In this document: positions 7,564 to 15,666 of the stretch, one piece after another
Numbering within the stretch: position 1 is the stretch's first letter
Layout: each line of letters opens with the position of its first letter
Assembly (NCBI GenBank): GCA_002490775.1
Contig: DKUR01000053.1
Span: forward strand, 1 to 25,773
DNA length: 25,773 bases
Reading direction: 5' to 3'
Source of the DNA: Lachnospiraceae bacterium UBA7199
GTDB lineage: Bacteria; Bacillota; Clostridia; Lachnospirales; Lachnospiraceae
Notes under the pieces: generated by a model
What the model was told of the DNA's origin: nothing
Database searches by the model: none
What the model saw: the letters and a program-made list of their open reading frames with translations, nothing else
Position numbers and translations under genes: made by a program

Positions 7564-9139
7564 AAAAATAACAATACTTCTTCTAATTATTTTTCTTTTT
7601 TTTACACAGCCGCTCTGCGTAATTGCAAAAGAAGAAAGGCGCCTTCCAAAGGGAGAGGTGCTGATCATATATTCAGATGATGCATCAAAGGAGCAGATTG
7701 AAAATGTATCCCGTATTGTGGAAATACTGACCTATGAAGGGGTGCGGACCACGTTTGCGCCGGCTTTCGAATGTGCGGGGAAGCTTGATGGGTATGACAG
7801 CATTATTTTATATGAGCTGGAGACTTATCCATCAGAGCTGACAGAGGAAATATGGAAAGGGGAAGGAAACCGGAGCCTTTTATTTGTGGGAAACTCATTT
7901 TTAAAAAAATATTTAGATGATACCCTGCGCAGCGCATCCTACACCTGCTATGACGGAGAGATAGGGACTGTTGTATATGAATTTGAAATGCAGAAGCCGA
8001 AACAATCACTGGCAGCGCTGAAGGAACCTGTGTTTTTAGAAAAATATGAGTATGAAGCCGGAAAAGTGTTTATTGGATCTGTAGAAAAATATTTTTGTGC
8101 CAGACAGGGCAGAATCACACATATCAGTGTCAGCGATCTGAGCAATCCACTGATTCTGTCTGCTTTTACAAGGGAGCTTTCTTTTTGGAGAAAAGGAAAT
8201 GAAGAGGAGTATGCACGGTATTATGTTTTTGACAAGGTTTATCCCTTTCAGAATCCCGGTAAACTTCTGGAAGCAGTCAATGAAATGAAGGAAAGAAATG
8301 TTTTTTTCATTATTTCGGTAATGCCTGTTTATAATCATGAAGATTATCCGGCCATGCAGCAATTTTGTGAGGTATTAAAATATGCACAGGATAATGGCGG
8401 CATGATTTTTCTACATGCACCTATTAATCAGATGAACAATTTTGATGTGGATTTGGTCAATGAATATCTTTCGCTGGCGGTAAACGCATATATGAAGCAG
8501 GGTGTTTACCCGATGGGACTGCAGGTTCCGGGAAACTGGATAAGAAATAGTGATACGGTGGAGGTAATGAGCAGGTTTAAGACAATTTTGGTATCAGAGG
8601 AAATGGATGGTCAGATAGAGGAAGACTGGATCAGGGCAAATGGGAATCTGGTATATCAAAACGATCATCAATGGATTGCACCTGCAATTACAATTGATCA
8701 GGAGGGTAATAGTTATATTTCAGTTTATTCTACAGCAGTTTACCTGAATATAGACGAAGATATGGAGCAGATCAGACAAAAGATAGATGATAGCCAAAAC
8801 TTTTCTCTGCCATCGAAAGATTTATGGGAGATTTCTCATAGTTTTTATACAAATACAGATACTATGATATACAAAGACGGGCAGATCTCTATAAACGGTA
8901 TTCCAGTGGATAAAACATATATGCCAGTTGAACCGGAAACGGATTTTTCCTATAAAAGGAATCAGCTCCAGAGATTTTCCAGGGATCTGACCAATGAAAA
9001 TAATAAATTGCTTATAGCAGTAATCGTTATAGCTTTATTGTTTGTAATTTTTATCATTGTAGCAAGGCGAAACAATCGCAGCCGCTTTTTCTACGAGGAT
9101 GAAGAAGATATGGATGAATATTGGGAAAACAAAAGATAA
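7541..9139 (+). CDS. Membrane-anchored DUF2334/polysaccharide deacetylase-like protein, probably catalytically altered
   Basis: This is a 532-residue exported protein with a signal peptide (about 1-29) and a C-terminal membrane anchor (about 489-507) with a short acidic cytoplasmic tail. The middle resembles DUF2334, a NodB-like deacetylase fold: YYVFDKVYPF (228-236), then FFIISVMPVYN and NGGMIFLHAPINQ (286-297). In active relatives the first motif has two Asp and the second reads HGxxH. Here the second Asp is Lys232 and the second His is Asn296, so metal binding looks compromised. It may bind the nascent polymer rather than deacetylate it. Residues 38-215 may form a second, Rossmann-like or glutamine-amidotransferase-like module. 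ATG 7541 has AAGG 6 nt upstream and overlaps the previous gene by 23 nt; ATG 7553 is an alternative. Confidence 0.75.
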   Translation: MNCSMMYKKITILLLIIFLFFTQPLCVIAKEERRLPKGEVLIIYSDDASKEQIENVSRIVEILTYEGVRTTFAPAFECAGKLDGYDSIILYELETYPSELTEEIWKGEGNRSLLFVGNSFLKKYLDDTLRSASYTCYDGEIGTVVYEFEMQKPKQSLAALKEPVFLEKYEYEAGKVFIGSVEKYFCARQGRITHISVSDLSNPLILSAFTRELSFWRKGNEEEYARYYVFDKVYPFQNPGKLLEAVNEMKERNVFFIISVMPVYNHEDYPAMQQFCEVLKYAQDNGGMIFLHAPINQMNNFDVDLVNEYLSLAVNAYMKQGVYPMGLQVPGNWIRNSDTVEVMSRFKTILVSEEMDGQIEEDWIRANGNLVYQNDHQWIAPAITIDQEGNSYISVYSTAVYLNIDEDMEQIRQKIDDSQNFSLPSKDLWEISHSFYTNTDTMIYKDGQISINGIPVDKTYMPVEPETDFSYKRNQLQRFSRDLTNENNKLLIAVIVIALLFVIFIIVARRNNRSRFFYEDEEDMDEYWENKR

Positions 9140-9151
9140 GGAGTTTTTTGT

Positions 9152-10474
9152 ATGTCGATTGCGGATTGTTTGTCCCTTTATGCAATAGTAGCTATTTGGG
9201 GATTGATGTTTTTAAATATTTTTTTATCCATTGGCGGATTTATTTACATGATAAAAGTAAATAAGCAGGAAAGGTTAAATCTGGACAGGAAGCGTATGGG
9301 AGGAGGGAAGCCTTCTGAATATCCTATGGTCAGTATCATGGTTCCTGCTCATAATGAAAGCATTGTAATTCGAAAAACAGTACTTTCGCTTCTTGATTTT
9401 GATTACCCCAGGGACAGATATGAAATCATTGTGATTAATGATAATTCTTCTGATCATTCGGCAGAGGTGCTTAAGGAAATACAAAAGAATCATCCGACGC
9501 GGAAACTGATTGTAATAAATACGGACAATATTATGGGTGGAAAAGGGAAATCCAATGCCCTGAATATTGCTTTGTCAGTGGCAAAAGGGACAGTGATTGC
9601 AATTTACGATGCGGACAATACACCGGCGCCGGATGCTCTTAGAATTTTGGTGGAAAATCTTATGGAAGACGATAAGCTTGGAGCGGTGATCGGAAAATTC
9701 AGGACAAGAAACAGAAATGCATCCCTGCTCACCCGTTTTGTCAATATTGAAACCCTTGCTTATCAATGTATGAACCAGGCAGGGCGTTACTTTTTCTTTA
9801 AGCTTTGCACCATACCCGGCACGAATTATGTAATCAGAAGAAGTATTATTGATGAAATGGGAGGGTGGGATACCAAGGCCCTTTCAGAAGATACGGAGAT
9901 CAGCTTCCGCTTGTACCGTATGGGATACTATATAAAATTTATGCCTCTTGCAGTTACCTGGGAGCAAGAGCCGCAGAAGCTGAAGCAATGGTTTAAACAG
10001 CGGACCAGATGGGCCAAGGGAAATCTTTATGTACTAATTAAGAATTTTAAATATGCCTTTGATCCTAAGGCAGGGCCTATGCGTCTGGATGTATTTTATT
10101 ATGCATTGGTATATGTGTTGATGCTTACATCGCTGATCTGTTCAGATTCGATATTTGTGCTTGGAATTTTAGGATTATGCCATGTAACGCTGGGAGGATT
10201 TTCAACACTGCTTTGGGGAATGGCGGTCTTACTGTTTGTCTTAAATGTATTGATTACGTTGTCGGTAGAAAAAAATGAATTTAATGCAGAAAGTGCAATT
10301 CTTATATTGCTGATGCTGTTTACTTATTCAAAAATGTGGGTGGCGGTGGTGGTAAAAGCAGTTTATTTAAGCATTCAGGATGCAGTTTTTGATAAAGAAG
10401 TAGTTTGGGATAAAACAGAACGTTTTGAAGAAACACAGTCACAGGAGAGAAAGAAAAAGGGGAAAAGGGTATGA
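9152..10474 (+). CDS. Processive family 2 glycosyltransferase (exopolysaccharide synthase, BcsA/PgaC-like)
   Basis: This is a 440-residue polymerase of the membrane. One N-terminal helix (about 8-34) precedes a cytoplasmic GT2 domain with the nucleotide-binding Asp97 (INDNSSD), the DxD-type DAD (153-155), SED (245-247, TED equivalent, catalytic base) and QRTRW (283-287, the QxxRW motif of processive synthases). Three or four C-terminal membrane helices follow. It should use a UDP-sugar and both elongate and export the chain. No PilZ domain follows the last helix, so control must come from another protein. AAGGAG lies 8 nt before the ATG. The gene overlaps the BcsB-like gene by 4 nt (ATGA), fitting a synthase/co-subunit pair. 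Confidence 0.92.
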   Translation: MSIADCLSLYAIVAIWGLMFLNIFLSIGGFIYMIKVNKQERLNLDRKRMGGGKPSEYPMVSIMVPAHNESIVIRKTVLSLLDFDYPRDRYEIIVINDNSSDHSAEVLKEIQKNHPTRKLIVINTDNIMGGKGKSNALNIALSVAKGTVIAIYDADNTPAPDALRILVENLMEDDKLGAVIGKFRTRNRNASLLTRFVNIETLAYQCMNQAGRYFFFKLCTIPGTNYVIRRSIIDEMGGWDTKALSEDTEISFRLYRMGYYIKFMPLAVTWEQEPQKLKQWFKQRTRWAKGNLYVLIKNFKYAFDPKAGPMRLDVFYYALVYVLMLTSLICSDSIFVLGILGLCHVTLGGFSTLLWGMAVLLFVLNVLITLSVEKNEFNAESAILILLMLFTYSKMWVAVVVKAVYLSIQDAVFDKEVVWDKTERFEETQSQERKKKGKRV

Positions 10475-12711
10475 AAAAAATATTAATGACAAGGGTGATG
10501 GCAGGAATCATACTTATTTCATTGTTTTTAGGGTTGGCACCGGTAAACTTAGTTATGGCGGCACCAAAGGAAGAAACAGCATCAGAGGATTCAGATGCCG
10601 GGGATATGGAAGACAAGGAACAGGAGCAGAGTGTATCCGAGAAGGAAGAAGAGGCTGGGATGGTGGATGCACCTGAAAGAATAAGGCCTGAATATGAAGA
10701 AACCTCCTACATAAAGGACATCTTTTTTTCTAAGACTACCATGCAGGGGATTTATTCTAACTGTGGAGTATATTTTTATGTACCGGAATACTGGGATACA
10801 AAATATTTGTATGCAGAGTTGGAGTACAGAGTAAGTCAAATCATTTCAGAAGCCGGTTCCACGCTGACATTTTATTTAAATCAGTCTCCTATTAGTTCCT
10901 GCGAGATCGTCTATGAAGGGGGAGATAGTCAGATTGCATATGTAAGGATTCCTATGGAGCTTGTACAGGAAGGATATAATTCCTTTATGATCATGGCTTA
11001 TTCCAGCCCTAATGGAAGTTGTACCGATGCTTTTTCCAGTGCCAACTGGCTTTCCATTTCAGACACGTCTCATATTCGGTGTGGATACGAGGTGAAACCC
11101 CAGGAGAAAAAAATTGCAAATTATCCTTACCCATTTCTTTCCACAATGAATGAGACAGGAAAAGGACTGATCATTGCAGTTTCCGACAGTGCGGAAAATG
11201 AGGAAGTAGCTGCGGCAATGAATCTGATGGCGGATTTAAGCAGTCAGACCTCTGGATATAATTCTATTCAGTTTTCGCTCCTGTCAGATATGAATCTGGC
11301 GGAAAAAAGCAGCACCATTTTAGTTTCAAAGTATGAGAATCTTCCGGCTGAATATCAAAAGAAAGTGACAGACACAAATGGAATAGAGAATCAGGGCATT
11401 GTAGTACTTACAGAGGATAATGAAGGGGCTCCTTTACTTATCATTACATCAAAAGACGGGAATTGTCTGATGGAAGCGGCCTATATGCTCATGGATGAAA
11501 ACAGAGTGTCGCAGGAAACAGGATACATGGCAAGAGTTATGGCAGGAAGTGCACAATTAGCAGCAAGCGGAAATTTGGATAATCAAATGATGGCAAGAAA
11601 TTATACTTTAGAGGAATTAGCCGGAGGCGGACTGGAATTTGTTGGACTTTTTCATAAGGAACAGATCATTTATCTTCCATTTTCAGAGGACTATTATTTA
11701 TCAGAACAAGGAAATATCACCCTTCAGTTCAGATACAGTGACAATTTGGACTTTAGCAAATCATTGATCTCTGTATATTTGGGAAATATACCTATAGGCA
11801 GCAAAAAGCTGGAGCGAGAAAATGCAGAGCAAGATGAACTTATGGTTACAATACCTAAGGATTTGGCAGGAACAGCAGCCAGTTCCATTAAGATTGTTTT
11901 TGACTTAGAGCTGGCGGATATGACATGTAGCTTTAAGCAGGATCAGATGCCTTGGGCTTATGTATCTGAAAAGTCTCAGTTTTATCTGCCTGTATCAAGT
12001 GAATTTAATTTATCCTTTGATGCGATGCCTCTGCCCTTTAGAAAAGATGGAAAATTTAATAATGTACTCCTTGTTATCTCTGATAACCCTGCCAGCAGCG
12101 AATTAGATCTTTATGCCCAGATAGTAGGAATGTACGGGGCCGGCGTGGAGCCTTATGGAACGTTTTATGTAAAAAGAGCAAAGGAGCTTTCGGGAAATGA
12201 CGGGGATTATAATATTATAACTGCAGGAACCTATGAGAATAACAATTATCTAAAGGCAATTAATGATAAATTATATTTTTCTTATAGCAATGGTGGAAAA
12301 GGTTTTGAAAGCAATGAGCAATTGATTTTATCAGGTAATTATTCAGAGAACATTGCAATTATGCAGCTTTTGGAATCACCTTATTCATCGGGCAGGGGGA
12401 TTTTGGCATTGACGGGAGCTAACCAGGAAACTTTAAATTACGCAAAGGAAATCATGAGAGATGAAAAGCTGCGTTATGGTTTAAGTAAGGACTGTGTGAT
12501 CATCGACAGGGATCTGGAAGTGAGAAGTTTCCGGTTTATCATGAATGCACAAGGAGGGGAAGCGCCTACCCTGATAGAGACGCTGGATCAGAATAAACAG
12601 TCGGTATTATTTACTATTGTGGCAACCTCAGTGATGCTGATGCTGTTGATTGCTGTAATTATTATTCTGCTTCGTATTAAAATGTATCACAAGAAAAAGG
12701 ATGAGGAATAA
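10471..12711 (+). CDS. BcsB-like exopolysaccharide synthase subunit
   Basis: This is a 746-residue exported protein with a signal peptide (about 1-31), an acidic low-complexity linker (33-66) and a C-terminal transmembrane anchor (about 712-735). The region around residues 84-205 has the BcsB pattern: SKTTMQGIYS, then GSTLTFYLNQSPISSCEI, a G-x-N turn (EGYNSFMIMAY) and NWLSISDTSHI. A second carbohydrate-binding-like repeat recurs around 390-490 (LQFRYSDNLDFSKSLISVY...). BcsB proteins sit outside the membrane next to the synthase channel and guide the polymer. In a Gram-positive cell this would act at the outer face of the single membrane. Its start overlaps the stop of the GT2 gene. Much of the rest is divergent and the assignment rests on pattern and context. 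Confidence 0.82.
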   Translation: MKKILMTRVMAGIILISLFLGLAPVNLVMAAPKEETASEDSDAGDMEDKEQEQSVSEKEEEAGMVDAPERIRPEYEETSYIKDIFFSKTTMQGIYSNCGVYFYVPEYWDTKYLYAELEYRVSQIISEAGSTLTFYLNQSPISSCEIVYEGGDSQIAYVRIPMELVQEGYNSFMIMAYSSPNGSCTDAFSSANWLSISDTSHIRCGYEVKPQEKKIANYPYPFLSTMNETGKGLIIAVSDSAENEEVAAAMNLMADLSSQTSGYNSIQFSLLSDMNLAEKSSTILVSKYENLPAEYQKKVTDTNGIENQGIVVLTEDNEGAPLLIITSKDGNCLMEAAYMLMDENRVSQETGYMARVMAGSAQLAASGNLDNQMMARNYTLEELAGGGLEFVGLFHKEQIIYLPFSEDYYLSEQGNITLQFRYSDNLDFSKSLISVYLGNIPIGSKKLERENAEQDELMVTIPKDLAGTAASSIKIVFDLELADMTCSFKQDQMPWAYVSEKSQFYLPVSSEFNLSFDAMPLPFRKDGKFNNVLLVISDNPASSELDLYAQIVGMYGAGVEPYGTFYVKRAKELSGNDGDYNIITAGTYENNNYLKAINDKLYFSYSNGGKGFESNEQLILSGNYSENIAIMQLLESPYSSGRGILALTGANQETLNYAKEIMRDEKLRYGLSKDCVIIDRDLEVRSFRFIMNAQGGEAPTLIETLDQNKQSVLFTIVATSVMLMLLIAVIIILLRIKMYHKKKDEE

Positions 12712-12713
12712 AA

Positions 12714-13811
12714 ATGAAAAAAATAATGGTAGTTTTTGGAACCAGGCCGGAGGCAATTAAAATGTGTCCGCTGGTAAAAGAATTAAAAAGGCATAAGGAA
12801 TTTCAGGTGGTCTGCTGTGTGACCGGGCAGCATCGTCAGATGCTTGCGCAGGTGCTTGAGGCGTTTCATGTTATTCCAGAATATGATTTGGCAATTATGA
12901 AGGAAAGGCAGACGCTGTTTGATGTGACGGAAAATGTGCTAAAGGGAATGGAAGAGGTTCTGAAAAAGGAACAGCCGGACATTGTGCTGGTACATGGGGA
13001 CACTACCACCACTTTTGCAACAGCTTTGGCAGCTTTTTATTTGGGGATTATGGTGGGACATGTGGAGGCCGGACTTAGAACTTACCGGTTGGATTCGCCT
13101 TTTCCAGAGGAATTTAACAGGCAAGGTGTAGGGATTTTGGCAAATTATCATTTTGCACCAACACAGAAGGCAAAGGAGAATCTGGTAAGAGAAGGAAAGG
13201 ATGAAACACATATTTTTGTTACGGGAAATACCGTGATAGATGCGCTGAAAACTACGGTTCAGGATCATTATTCGCATCCGGTACTAAGCTGGGCAGAAAA
13301 CAGCAGAATGATACTTTTAACTGCTCATAGGCGGGAAAACTTAGGAGAGCCTTTGTTCCATATTTTTGAAGGAATCCGGCAGACAATGGAAGAAATAGAA
13401 GATATCAAGATCGTATATCCGATTCATATGAATCCGGTGGTGTGGGATACGGCAAAAAAGGTTTTTGGAGACCATGAAAGAATCAAACTGATAGAGCCTT
13501 TAGATGTGTTGGATTTTCATAATTTTATGAGCCGGGCATATTTGATACTTACCGACAGTGGCGGGATTCAGGAAGAAGCGCCTTCTTTAGGGAAGCCGGT
13601 TTTAGTTATGCGTAATACCACCGAGCGGCCGGAGGGAGTTGAGGCAGGCACTTTAAAGCTGGTAGGGACGGATCAGGAAGTCATACACAGAGAATTTTCA
13701 AGGCTTTTAAAGGACAGGGCGGCCTATGATGCCATGAGCAGGGCATCTAATCCTTATGGGGACGGAACTGCTTGTAGGCAGATTGCAGAAATACTGAAAA
13801 GAAGCCTGTAA
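12714..13811 (+). CDS. wecB/mnaA: UDP-N-acetylglucosamine 2-epimerase (non-hydrolysing)
   Basis: This 365-residue cytoplasmic enzyme interconverts UDP-GlcNAc and UDP-ManNAc. Family motifs are complete: FGTRPEAIKMCPL (8-20), GDTTTT with Asp96, GHVEAGLRTY with Glu118, PFPEEFNR with Glu132, LLTAHRRENLG with His205, and DSGGIQEEAPSLGKP. These residues correspond to the catalytic acidic and His positions of E. coli WecB. It starts 2 nt after the BcsB-like stop, so it belongs to the operon. UDP-ManNAc is the obvious product supplied to the neighbouring synthase, although it could also serve wall polymers elsewhere in the cell. The length is normal. Confidence 0.95.
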   Translation: MKKIMVVFGTRPEAIKMCPLVKELKRHKEFQVVCCVTGQHRQMLAQVLEAFHVIPEYDLAIMKERQTLFDVTENVLKGMEEVLKKEQPDIVLVHGDTTTTFATALAAFYLGIMVGHVEAGLRTYRLDSPFPEEFNRQGVGILANYHFAPTQKAKENLVREGKDETHIFVTGNTVIDALKTTVQDHYSHPVLSWAENSRMILLTAHRRENLGEPLFHIFEGIRQTMEEIEDIKIVYPIHMNPVVWDTAKKVFGDHERIKLIEPLDVLDFHNFMSRAYLILTDSGGIQEEAPSLGKPVLVMRNTTERPEGVEAGTLKLVGTDQEVIHREFSRLLKDRAAYDAMSRASNPYGDGTACRQIAEILKRSL

Positions 13812-13846
13812 ACATATGGGGGATATGGCATAGAGGGAGTATAGCC

Positions 13847-15649
13847 ATGAAATTAAAGAAAAATTGGTTTTATTTTTCAATTGTATCATTTGCAGTAATG
13901 GGAATGCTTTATATTTTTGTATACAGCTTTGTTTCTCTTGGAAGAAATTCTAGAAATGGATACCTGTTGCAGGGCGGAACCTTGCTTGTTCTTTTGGGTA
14001 TATGGCTGTTTCTTTATCTGGCAGCGGCGGCAGGCCGGAAGTTTAAGCTGGCGGAAAGCTTATCCTGGGACAAAAAATGGGTGCGATGGACAGAGAGGGT
14101 GATCGTTGCAGCGGTACTTGCGCTGGCAGCGGGTATCAGAATATGGCTGATTGGGCAGATGCCTGAAGTCTATCTGCAGGAGCATAAGGATTATTATGAT
14201 ATTGCATCGACGCTTTTTCTGGATTCTTCGCCCCAGTTTGGCAGCAGATATTGCGATTTGATTGCAGATACACCCAGTGTCATGGGCTATAGCTACCTGT
14301 TGATGAAAGCTTTTGATATATGGGGAGAAGGAATCAAGGCGGGAAGGTACCTGAATGTATTTTTTTCTGTGGGCGGAACCTTTATTGCTTATAAACTCGT
14401 GAGAAAGGCAGGCAGCAGAGCAGCAGGAATAGCAGCTTTGTTGTTGTGTGCTTTTTGGCCTTCCCGTATTCTTTCTGTCAATATCCTTTCTGGTGAGAAT
14501 GCTTTTTTATTTCTGGTACTTTTGTGTATATGGATTTTTTTGTCGCTGATTATGGATTATGATGAAGAAACACCAGATGGAATGCAGGCGGTATTACTCC
14601 ATGTTGTTTTGGGAGTTTTACTTGCAGTAACATCGGCGTTAAGCAGCTTTTCCATTCTTCTGCTTTTAGCAATGCTGATTTTTTTACTGCCCCGCCGAAT
14701 GAAGCTGCCGGGAAAGCCTTTAAATGATATTCTGCTTATGGTCCGGGCGCTTAGGTGGGGATGGATCAGATGTATTTTGATTTTAATTTCCTACATGGTT
14801 GTAACAGGTGTGATCAGCAGCAACATTGAGCTGACCATTGACCGGGATATTTCCTTTACAAAAATAGCTTGTGGAAGCAGCCTGTGGGAAGAGGTCAATG
14901 GAAATTTCATTGAGGAAAAGGATTCAAAAAAACCTAAATTTTTTGCAGAAAGGTTTATTCAATTAATTGATAATGATGAGGCAGATATTGAAAAATGCAG
15001 AGAGCTTTTGGAGACGCAGGAGAGTTTTACAAGAGAGCAAAAGGATTTTTTTGACCAAATAAGTGCCTTCAATCAGGCTGTTTATGTTGCAGCAGCTTTC
15101 CTTTCTCTGTTGTGTTTTTTCTTTCTTTTAAACAAAGAAGCAAGCCCGGTTTTTCTCTTGGTGCTGTTATTTTTAGCGCTTGGAATAACAAATTTTTTAA
15201 CAGGAACGGAAAGTGAATTTCAGTTTATGATGCCTCAAATATTTATTTTGTTTGGAAGTTTGTCCATTGGGTATACTTTAAGAGAAGGACGCATGAAAAC
15301 AGCTCAGTCCCAGATGGATAAAGCATTACAGGCTAAGGATGTGCAGATGGAAGCATTTAAACTGCAGTTGATAGAGCAGGAAGAAGAAAAGCTGGCAGAA
15401 CTTCGAAAGGAAGCCTATGCAAATGTTTTTGATATGAAAAAGGCATTACAGGAAGGCCATGTGATTATGACAGTTTCAGAGGCTTATGGAAAGGAAGAGG
15501 AAAGCAGTGTTGTACAAAGCTGGGAAGGATCAAAGGAAGATGACTTTGACTGGAATTTTACTGAGGAAGAATTAAATAGTATGTTGGAGCAAAACTGGGC
15601 AGCAGTTAAGGATTTTGCAGATAAAAAGAATCAGGAAATGGTAAAATAA
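13847..15649 (+). CDS. Multi-pass GT-C-like membrane protein with charged cytoplasmic C-terminal tail
   Basis: This 600-residue protein has about ten hydrophobic segments in residues 8-480. The loop after the third segment carries EHKDYYDIA (112-120), close to the acidic/aromatic motif of GT39-like glycosyltransferases. A long loop (about 330-410) is probably outside. The last 120 residues (about 480-600) are soluble and rich in Glu, Lys and Gln, with heptad-like spacing consistent with a coiled coil, and hold a second acidic stretch near the end. I infer a polyprenyl-sugar-dependent transferase that modifies the polymer; the tail may dock on the synthase or the c-di-GMP receptor. The gene sits 35 nt after the epimerase with GAGGGAG as its ribosome binding site. 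Confidence 0.68.
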   Translation: MKLKKNWFYFSIVSFAVMGMLYIFVYSFVSLGRNSRNGYLLQGGTLLVLLGIWLFLYLAAAAGRKFKLAESLSWDKKWVRWTERVIVAAVLALAAGIRIWLIGQMPEVYLQEHKDYYDIASTLFLDSSPQFGSRYCDLIADTPSVMGYSYLLMKAFDIWGEGIKAGRYLNVFFSVGGTFIAYKLVRKAGSRAAGIAALLLCAFWPSRILSVNILSGENAFLFLVLLCIWIFLSLIMDYDEETPDGMQAVLLHVVLGVLLAVTSALSSFSILLLLAMLIFLLPRRMKLPGKPLNDILLMVRALRWGWIRCILILISYMVVTGVISSNIELTIDRDISFTKIACGSSLWEEVNGNFIEEKDSKKPKFFAERFIQLIDNDEADIEKCRELLETQESFTREQKDFFDQISAFNQAVYVAAAFLSLLCFFFLLNKEASPVFLLVLLFLALGITNFLTGTESEFQFMMPQIFILFGSLSIGYTLREGRMKTAQSQMDKALQAKDVQMEAFKLQLIEQEEEKLAELRKEAYANVFDMKKALQEGHVIMTVSEAYGKEEESSVVQSWEGSKEDDFDWNFTEEELNSMLEQNWAAVKDFADKKNQEMVK

Positions 15650-15666
15650 GGGAAAGTGACATTTTT

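Noticed and set aside
9152..12711. Calling the GT2/BcsB-like pair a cellulose synthase
   Set aside because: The GT2 has no PilZ domain, the operon encodes UDP-GlcNAc 2-epimerase, and the receptor is PelD/Pss-like. The motifs alone do not show glucose specificity, so I leave the polymer unnamed.
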